Assembly (NCBI GenBank): GCA_031292035.1
Contig: JARLHX010000070.1
Coordinates: 1 to 21,166, forward strand
Origin: Negativicutes bacterium
GTDB lineage: Bacteria > Bacillota_C > Negativicutes > Sporomusales_B > JARLHX01
Reading direction: 5' to 3'
DNA: 21,166 nt
Shown here one piece after another: positions 15,836 to 21,166 of the stretch; within the stretch, counting starts at the first letter, position 1, and each line of letters begins with the position of its first letter. The translations under genes were made by a program, and so were the position numbers. A model generated the notes under the pieces. It worked only from the letters and a program-made list of their open reading frames with translations. It was not told where the DNA came from and ran no database searches.

Positions 15836-18712
15836 ATGAGGGTGGACGCGAGTTCAAAGAGGGCGGAGATTTTACATCTTTCGGACCAGTATCGTCACTT
15901 TTTCCAGCAAATTAGCGAATTTATCCCGGCAAAGCGAATTTTTACTGATCCCATTCGGCGTTTGGCATATGGGGTAGATGCCAGTTTATATCGAATCACA
16001 CCTAAAATGGTTGTAAAAGTCAGCACCCCCCAGGAAGTGGCATCCATCCTTCAAATCGCCGGCCGGCTGAAAGTTCCTGTCACCTTTCGCGCAGCCGGCA
16101 CAAGCCTGTCCGGACAAGCCCTGTCTGATTCCGTGCTGCTGCTATTGGCTGGCGGCTGGAGCCAATATAAGATCGGTACTGATGGCGAGACCATTAGTCT
16201 GGAGCCGGGAATTATCGGAGCAGACGCCAATCAATATCTCCGGCCATACTTTCGCAAAATTGGTCCTGACCCGGCATCCATCAATCACGCGATGATTGGC
16301 GGCATTGCCGCCAATAACGCCAGCGGCATGTGCTGCGGGACGACTGACAATAGTTACAAAACAATTGCCGCGCTGAAGGTGATCTTTGCCGATGGCGCAG
16401 TATTAGATACCGCCGACCCAGAGTCCCGTCAGAATTTTATTGAGAATCATCCGGAGCTTATCAGCGCCATTGAGCGGATTCGGGATGAAATCCAGTCCGA
16501 CTCCGAGCTGCAAAAGCTGATTAGTCATAAATATAAGATCAAAAATACGACAGGCTACAGTCTGAATGCATTTGTCGATTATCACCATCCCATCGATATC
16601 ATCAACCACCTGATGATCGGCTCGGAAGGAACACTGGGCTTTATCGCGGAGGTCACCTATCAGACGGTTGTCGACCATGCCCACAAAGCCTCAGCTCTCA
16701 TCTTTTTTCCGGATGTAGAGCAAGCTTGCCAGGCTGTCATGCGGCTTGAGCGCCCGATGGTAGCTGCAGCTGAACTGCTGGACCGGATTTCGCTTCGTTC
16801 AGTGGAAGACCAGGAGGGGATGCCATCCTATCTGAAGACATTAGACGAACCGGTGAACGCACTGTTGGTCGAAATCCGCGCCGAAGACCGGGCGACCTTG
16901 GAGGACAATATAACAAAGACCATCGAGCGTTTGGCGGACATCCCGGTTCTTTTCCCGATTGCTTTCACCGATAAGAAGGCAGAGTATGAAAAGTTGTGGA
17001 AAATCAGAGCAGGCGTCTTTCCCGCCATTGGCGGCATCCGCCGCCAGGGAACTTCAGTTATCATCGAAGATGTCGCTTTCCCCAAAGAACGTCTTGCCGA
17101 AGCGGTTCTTGTCCTGCGCGAGTGTATGAATCGCTATGGCTACGCTGATGGGGTGATCTACGGACACGCGTTGGATGGCAACGTCCACTTTGTCTTTACC
17201 CAAACCTTTGATACCGAGGCTGACGTCAAGAGCTACCAGGATTTTATTCAAGAAGTATGCAGTATGGTTGTTGAACGGTTTGATGGCGCCTTGAAGGCCG
17301 AACATGGTACAGGGCGGAATATGGCGCCCTTCGTCGAATTTGAATGGGGCCAAAAAGCCTATAGTTATATGAAACAACTGAAGCAGGCCTTTGATCCGGA
17401 TCAGCTGCTGAATCCTGATGTGGTTATTACCGGCAATCCCAATCTCTATGTTGAAAATCTGAAAATGATGCCCCAGGTCCACGAGATTGTCGACAAATGC
17501 ATGGAATGCGGGTTCTGCGAGCTCTACTGCCCGTCGCGGAATCTGACCAGCAGTCCGCGCCAGCGTATCGTGATTCAGCGGGAGATCGCCAACCTAAGGG
17601 CAAGCGGCAATGATAATGAACTGCTGAGACGACTGGAAAGCGATTATGCCTACTTCGGCGAAGCGACCTGCGCAACTGACGGTTTATGCGAAACAACCTG
17701 TCCGTTGGCTATCAACACAGGCAGCTTTACGAAGTCGCTGCGCGCCGGTCAGACTACTCCCCGTGGACGCAGAATCGCCAAATTTATGGCCCAAAACTAT
17801 AGCGGTGTCACGACTTTGGCGAAACTCGGTTTGGCTGGGGCCTATCTGGCCCAGACGGCGCTGGGGACTTGCGTTCTTGGCGGCTTGGCCCGGACCGCCC
17901 GGACGGTCAGCGGCGGTCGAGTACCCAAGTGGAACAAGTGGTTGCCGAGCGCTAGTGCAAGACTCTCTTTTTCGTCTCGCCCTCAGCCGGATAACGGACG
18001 TACTGTGGTCTATTTCCCCAGTTGCGTAAGCCGGACGATGGGACCGGCAAAAGAAGATCCAGATCAACGGTCGCTGCACGCCGTCATGCTTTCCCTGCTG
18101 GCAAAGGCCGGCTATCGTGTGATCTTCCCGCCCGGCATGCAAGATCTTTGCTGCGGAATGCCGTTTGAAAGCAAAGGCTATGTTGAGGCCGCAGACCAAC
18201 TGAGCACCGAGCTTGAAAATGTGCTGCTGGAGTGCAGCAATCATGGCGAATATCCGGTGCTGTGTGACACCAGTCCGTGCGTGTACCGCATGAAGAAGGT
18301 GCTGGATAAACGGCTGACCGTATTGGAAACAGTCGAATTCATTCATGACTATCTGTTGAAGGAGTTGGAACTGGAAAAATCGCCAGAGACGGTGGCTATT
18401 CACGTCACCTGCAGCTCCACAAAAATGGGACTTGGCGAAAAATTCCGGGCGGTGGCCGAGGCCTGTGCCGCCAAAGTCGTCATGCCGGAAAAGGTCAAAT
18501 GTTGCGGCTTTGCCGGGGATAAAGGATTCCATGTGCCGGAAATCAACGAATCGGCGCTGGAGCACTTAAAAGAAGCCTTGCCTGCCGACTGCTCCTGCGG
18601 TTTCTCCAACAGCCGCACCTGCGAGATTGGCTTGGCAGACCACAGCGGCATCAGTTATCAATCCATTGCCTATTTAGTGGATCGGTGCAGCGTTTCCCGT
18701 AGAACAAAGTAA
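15836..18712 (+). CDS. FAD-linked oxidase fused to Fe-S and CCG domains (D-2-hydroxyacid / D-lactate dehydrogenase type)
   Basis: This is 958 residues, a fusion of GlcD-like and GlcF-like halves as in YdiJ-type and some D-lactate dehydrogenases. The FAD-binding domain spans about 35-250 (FRAAGTSLSGQALS; MIGGIAANNASGMCCG), then the FAD-oxidase C domain to about 530 (HALDGNVHF, KAEHGTGRNMAPFVE, LNPD). Two ferredoxin-type clusters follow: CMECGFCELYC (Cys555-565) and a divergent CATDGLCETTC (Cys612-622). The C-terminal part has CCG-type cysteines in PSCVSR (730), LCCGMP (772-773), DTSPC and KCCGFAGDKGF. It should oxidise a D-2-hydroxyacid such as lactate or 2-hydroxyglutarate to the keto acid and pass electrons to a membrane or soluble acceptor. 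No signal peptide is seen. Its place behind the GRE operon hints at a shared pathway, but a hairpin separates them. Confidence 0.88.
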   Translation: MRVDASSKRAEILHLSDQYRHFFQQISEFIPAKRIFTDPIRRLAYGVDASLYRITPKMVVKVSTPQEVASILQIAGRLKVPVTFRAAGTSLSGQALSDSVLLLLAGGWSQYKIGTDGETISLEPGIIGADANQYLRPYFRKIGPDPASINHAMIGGIAANNASGMCCGTTDNSYKTIAALKVIFADGAVLDTADPESRQNFIENHPELISAIERIRDEIQSDSELQKLISHKYKIKNTTGYSLNAFVDYHHPIDIINHLMIGSEGTLGFIAEVTYQTVVDHAHKASALIFFPDVEQACQAVMRLERPMVAAAELLDRISLRSVEDQEGMPSYLKTLDEPVNALLVEIRAEDRATLEDNITKTIERLADIPVLFPIAFTDKKAEYEKLWKIRAGVFPAIGGIRRQGTSVIIEDVAFPKERLAEAVLVLRECMNRYGYADGVIYGHALDGNVHFVFTQTFDTEADVKSYQDFIQEVCSMVVERFDGALKAEHGTGRNMAPFVEFEWGQKAYSYMKQLKQAFDPDQLLNPDVVITGNPNLYVENLKMMPQVHEIVDKCMECGFCELYCPSRNLTSSPRQRIVIQREIANLRASGNDNELLRRLESDYAYFGEATCATDGLCETTCPLAINTGSFTKSLRAGQTTPRGRRIAKFMAQNYSGVTTLAKLGLAGAYLAQTALGTCVLGGLARTARTVSGGRVPKWNKWLPSASARLSFSSRPQPDNGRTVVYFPSCVSRTMGPAKEDPDQRSLHAVMLSLLAKAGYRVIFPPGMQDLCCGMPFESKGYVEAADQLSTELENVLLECSNHGEYPVLCDTSPCVYRMKKVLDKRLTVLETVEFIHDYLLKELELEKSPETVAIHVTCSSTKMGLGEKFRAVAEACAAKVVMPEKVKCCGFAGDKGFHVPEINESALEHLKEALPADCSCGFSNSRTCEIGLADHSGISYQSIAYLVDRCSVSRRTK

Positions 18713-18750
18713 TAGCGTTTTCAACAGTTTTATAGTGAGGTGGAATTACA

Positions 18751-19158
18751 ATGGCTTATATGAAACCCGATGATATTGTGACTATCGGTATCCCTGCCCT
18801 CGACGATCAGCATCAGGGGCTAGTTAGTGTTGTGAATGACATGTATGAAGAAATTGCAGTCTGCGGTACCCTGGACGAGGAAAGAGTGCTGACTGGCAAG
18901 TTTTTAGAGACGCTGCAAGAATACGCCCGGGTCCATTTTGAGGATGAGGAAGCCATCTTGGTCAAAAATAAGTATCCCAAAGTTTCACGCCACAAAGAAC
19001 AGCACCGGTTATTTATCAAGGAATTGCAAAAGATCCGGGATCATTATGCCTCTGGTGAATTGGCGTTGTCTTTTGACGTATTTCTGTTTTCCCGGGAGTG
19101 GATTGCCAACCATATTAATGTCTCAGATCAAGAATACAGCAAGTTTTTAAATTTATAA
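18751..19158 (+). CDS. Bacteriohemerythrin
   Basis: This is a 135-residue four-helix oxygen-binding protein with a di-iron site. All seven ligands are present and correctly spaced: His21 in DDQHQ, His62 and Glu66 in HFEDEE, His81 and His85 in HKEQH, and His121 and Asp126 in HINVSD. Single-domain hemerythrins in anaerobes bind or scavenge O2 and help protect oxygen-sensitive enzymes. Downstream of a glycyl radical enzyme and Fe-S proteins, that role would make sense, though it is inferred. The start is ATG 18751 behind GAGGTG. It follows the FAD/Fe-S gene by 38 nt without a terminator, so it is probably co-transcribed. Confidence 0.95.
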   Translation: MAYMKPDDIVTIGIPALDDQHQGLVSVVNDMYEEIAVCGTLDEERVLTGKFLETLQEYARVHFEDEEAILVKNKYPKVSRHKEQHRLFIKELQKIRDHYASGELALSFDVFLFSREWIANHINVSDQEYSKFLNL

Positions 19159-19229
19159 AAATCCTGCGATAACGCAAGCAGCGTGATTCACAACGTATTT
19201 GATAAGGGTTCGGTAACAGGAGGGCCAGA

Positions 19230-19793
19230 ATGAATAAAGTTTATGCGATCATGGGGCCGCCGGCATCAGGAAAGACGTCAATTATCAAAGGACTCTTGCA
19301 ATATGGCATTCCCGAAATGATCAGTCATACAACCAGAACCGCCAACGCCAATGAACAAGATGGGGTAGACTATTATTTTGTCAGCAAAGAAAAATTCATG
19401 CAGACCGAACTGATTGAGCGTGTCGGCTATGACAATCATTTTTATGGACTGAGTAAAGCAGAAGTGCTTTCAAAAGCAAACCAACATGCAATTTCGGTGG
19501 TGGCTGTGAATAAAGAAGGCCTTGAACAACTGCATAAATTGCTTCGTGACCGGGTCCAATCCATATTTATCATGGTGGGGGAAGAGGCAATTATCGAACG
19601 CGCCATCGCGCGGCAAGACAATGCCGAAAGCATCAGGCGGCGGATTGAATATGCACGGCATGCAGGTGAGTTTGACAATTGGCAGATTGCCGATTATGTT
19701 GTGAAAAATGCCGGTTCTCTGGAAGTGGCGACAAGTCAGGTTTTGGCCATCATGGGCTTGGCGACCTGCACGGCCGGCGCAACAAGAGGATAG
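19230..19793 (+). CDS. Guanylate-kinase-like P-loop protein
   Basis: This is a 187-residue P-loop nucleoside monophosphate kinase fold. Walker A GPPASGKTS lies at residues 9-17. The GMP-binding region SHTTR, GVDYYFVS and NHFYGLSK resembles guanylate kinase, and the lid/C-terminal region IERAIARQDNAESIRRRIEYA fits too. It is shorter than housekeeping Gmk (about 205). It lacks the second Arg of the usual TTRxPRxGE segment (here TTRTANANE), so substrate choice may differ; a PhnN-like or other nucleotide kinase is possible. The start is ATG 19230 behind AGGAGGG. It follows hemerythrin by 71 nt. It is not next to rpoZ or remA, the normal setting of gmk, so it is probably a paralogue. Confidence 0.72.
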   Translation: MNKVYAIMGPPASGKTSIIKGLLQYGIPEMISHTTRTANANEQDGVDYYFVSKEKFMQTELIERVGYDNHFYGLSKAEVLSKANQHAISVVAVNKEGLEQLHKLLRDRVQSIFIMVGEEAIIERAIARQDNAESIRRRIEYARHAGEFDNWQIADYVVKNAGSLEVATSQVLAIMGLATCTAGATRG

Positions 19794-20155
19794 AAAGGGG
19801 AACGCTTCGGCCGCAATCCTTGAAAACCTAGAAATTTTTGCGAGATACCCCCCTGGAAGTTAAGACTTTTAGGGGGGTATATTCATGGTAAGCCCCTTAA
19901 GTTTGGTTATTGACATAAATTATTTTTCGCCAACATTTTACACATTTAAACAAAAGAACTCCAAATATGTATAAAAACGCAGGAACTAGCAAAGAAAAAG
20001 TCGAATGGTCATTGATGTAAATGCGTCATTTAACAGGGAGTATTTTTCTGAACTCGGCTTTATAATGTTGCAGTTCTCAGCAGTCTTAGGTCAATCCGAT
20101 AAGGCGGATTCATTGACTTGAAAAATGACAGCGCAAGAAAAAGGGGAGATGTTGT
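19794..20155. other. Non-coding stretch before MCP-1
   Basis: There is no supported gene here. The left part holds a strong hairpin (19845-19880). The middle, about 19890-20050, is AT-rich and includes TTGACA at 19910-19915 without a well-placed -10. AATCCG / CGGATT (20093-20110) can form a 6-bp hairpin inside GTC...GAC, just upstream of the MCP-1 ribosome binding site. This stretch must contain the MCP-1 promoter, but I cannot place it with confidence. Confidence 0.5.
19845..19880. repeat. Strong inverted repeat, hairpin without T-tract
   Basis: ATACCCCCCT (19845-19854) is a perfect complement of AGGGGGGTAT (19871-19880). Inside, AAGT / ACTT add a 4-bp upper stem with a TAAG loop. Neither strand has a T run after it, so it is not a standard terminator. 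It lies 52 nt after the guanylate-kinase-like gene. It may be an RNA 3'-end stabiliser, a factor-dependent terminator or a protein site. Confidence 0.75.
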
Positions 20156-21166
20156 TTGAAAATCAAGACTAAACTCGGACTTTTGGTTTTCCTCTTGTCG
20201 CTATTGATGATAGTAAGCAGCCTTGTTGCAATATACGGATTTAATGAGGTTAAAACGCGTTATCAGGGAATCGTTGCGATAAACGACCCTCTTATCGTCA
20301 ACCTCCGTGAGATACAGTACTTTTTTACCGGGCAAGCTAATGACGAAAGAGGTTATTTGCTGACTGGATCTGACGAATATAAGCGGGAAATTCTGCAGAA
20401 ATCGTCGGAGGTGAAAAAGCGTCTGCAAATGATGCGAACTCTTATTTCCACCGATGAGGAACGGGAAATGGTGTCGCGGATTGACGCAGCCCACACAAGG
20501 TATACCGACATTAATATGGCGGTAATTGCGCTTTACACCTCAGGCGAGACTGAAGGGGCAAGACGATTGTCCTTCGGCGAGGGCCGGGAGGTTCGTAAGA
20601 ATTTAGAAACAACCTTTAACGAATTTGTCGAACATAACGATGTTGCGGCCAAAGCGACAAAGGCCGGAGCCGAGGAGCAGGCCGGCAGGTTGGTGGTAAT
20701 TATTTTGGCAGCTGTGGTGGCGGCTGTTGTCGTGGGCTCTGTCTCAGGATTGTTTTTGGCGCGCGGCATCACGCAACCACTGGCTGTTCTCAATACCGAG
20801 ATCACCCGGCTGGCGAAGAATGGCGGCGACCTTACTCAGCAGATCAATGTCGCAAGTCACGACGAAGTGGGTGACCTGGCCAAGGCGATCAATGTATTTC
20901 TGGCTGATGTAAGAAGGATGATGCGCGATATCGGTGGGGCCACCGTCGAAATCAAGAAATCATCGGATGTTCTTGTTGATATTGCCTCCACAGTTGCGGC
21001 AAACAGTCAGGAGATGAGCGCCACCGTCGGCATGGTAAGTGCCGCTGTAGAGGAGATCTCGGCCGGAACGGAGGAAAATGCCAGCTCCACCGAACAGGTC
21101 AGCCATAGTGTGGAAAGTGTCGCGAAGATGGCCAATGATATGTCTGTTGCCGCCAAGGAAGCGGTA
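20156..21166 (+). CDS. Methyl-accepting chemotaxis protein MCP-1, N-terminal half (continues at 1)
   Basis: The gene runs off the right end; 337 codons are present and the frame continues into bases 142-1047. TM1 is at about residues 7-28 (LGLLVFLLSLLMIVSSLVAIYG). The helical sensor spans about 29-180 with a CHASE3-like NDERGYLLTGSDEYKREI motif. TM2 is at about 181-204 and HAMP at about 205-258 (ITQPLAVLNTEITRLAKNGGDL), then the start of the signalling helix. The start is TTG 20156, 7 nt behind AGGGGAG; the nearby ATG at 20149 and TTG at 20152 are in other frames that stop at once. It would sense a small ligand outside the cell and signal to CheA. Whether this half truly belongs to the half at 1-1047 depends on whether the contig is a circle. 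Confidence 0.88.
   Translation, partial: MKIKTKLGLLVFLLSLLMIVSSLVAIYGFNEVKTRYQGIVAINDPLIVNLREIQYFFTGQANDERGYLLTGSDEYKREILQKSSEVKKRLQMMRTLISTDEEREMVSRIDAAHTRYTDINMAVIALYTSGETEGARRLSFGEGREVRKNLETTFNEFVEHNDVAAKATKAGAEEQAGRLVVIILAAVVAAVVVGSVSGLFLARGITQPLAVLNTEITRLAKNGGDLTQQINVASHDEVGDLAKAINVFLADVRRMMRDIGGATVEIKKSSDVLVDIASTVAANSQEMSATVGMVSAAVEEISAGTEENASSTEQVSHSVESVAKMANDMSVAAKEAV
21026..21166. repeat. Terminal direct repeat, right copy (identical to 1-141)
   Basis: This is an exact copy of the first 141 bases, lying within the MCP-1 signalling-domain coding sequence (from codon 291 of the joined gene). It is in the same reading frame in both copies. It should be counted once when the length or gene content is reported. 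Confidence 0.97.

Noticed and set aside
15706..15915. Open frame of 69 codons upstream of the FAD/Fe-S gene
   Set aside because: GTG start without a ribosome binding site, low-complexity product, and it overlaps the start of the large gene in another frame.
17684..18565. A 293-codon open frame on the minus strand inside the FAD/Fe-S gene, and a 225-codon one at 6618-7295 inside MCP-2
   Set aside because: Both lie wholly opposite well-supported genes, have no recognisable domain and no ribosome binding site, and are explained by the codon bias of the sense genes.
20095..20102. Sigma-28-like -10 (TCCGATAA) upstream of MCP-1
   Set aside because: No TAAA-type -35 is at the required distance, and the bases lie in a small hairpin.
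1..21166. Plasmid, phage, insertion sequence, CRISPR array, tRNA or rRNA
   Set aside because: No replication initiator, integrase, transposase, capsid gene, repeat-spacer array or tRNA-like or rRNA sequence was seen on either strand; circularity alone does not prove a mobile element.

Overview
The window looks like a piece of an anaerobic, motile, Gram-positive-lineage bacterium. Evidence for this is the oxygen-sensitive glycyl radical enzyme with its activase, several methyl-accepting chemotaxis proteins (MCPs) with a CheW, c-di-GMP-I type riboswitch RNA, strong AGGAGG ribosome binding sites and frequent GTG/TTG starts. A Negativicutes (Sporomusaceae-like) or Clostridia origin is my inference; no rRNA or other marker gene is present. 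The first 141 bases are repeated exactly as the last 141 bases. The sequence therefore closes into a 21,025-bp circle, and the two MCP fragments at the ends join in frame into one 638-residue receptor. There are no replication, partition, mobilisation or recombinase genes. A real circle is possible, but an assembly closure through duplicated MCP sequence, with an overlap equal to a typical maximum k-mer, is at least as likely.

Layout. (1) 1-1114: C-terminal half of MCP-1 and its terminator. (2) 1185-5417: a small transport/hydrolase regulon: an MFS transporter behind a long structured leader, a convergent 440-residue HTH regulator with a degenerate GGDEF-like domain, and a divergent M20 metallopeptidase. 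The MFS and M20 promoters carry the same roughly 50-bp element with a GACC...GGTC palindrome. (3) 5493-11519: a chemotaxis/c-di-GMP block: Cache-type MCP-2, a consensus promoter plus a c-di-GMP-I riboswitch and terminators, an HD-GYP phosphodiesterase, a second divergent c-di-GMP-I-like aptamer, 4-helix-bundle MCP-3 and CheW. (4) 11559-15606: a GntR/FCD regulator with an operator over its own -10, a glycyl radical enzyme (GRE) of unusual active site, and its radical-SAM activase. (5) 15652-18712: a hairpin, a 16-codon upstream ORF, and a fused FAD/Fe-S D-2-hydroxyacid dehydrogenase-type protein. (6) 18751-19793: bacteriohemerythrin and a guanylate-kinase-like protein. (7) 19794-21166: a non-coding stretch with a strong hairpin, then the N-terminal half of MCP-1.

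How the genes may work together. The MFS and M20 genes look like uptake and hydrolysis of an amide- or peptide-like compound under the convergent regulator, with MCP-2 possibly on the same transcript as the peptidase. The riboswitch in front of the HD-GYP gene suggests c-di-GMP feedback on its own degradation, and the second aptamer would extend that control to MCP-3/CheW. The GntR-GRE-activase genes form a catabolic operon. The GRE keeps the radical Gly and Cys but lacks three residues that canonical GRE eliminases use, so its reaction cannot be assigned. The FAD/Fe-S dehydrogenase downstream could oxidise a hydroxyacid from the same pathway, but that link is only positional. The GRE operon, the paired c-di-GMP aptamers and the structured MFS leader are the best candidates for something undescribed.
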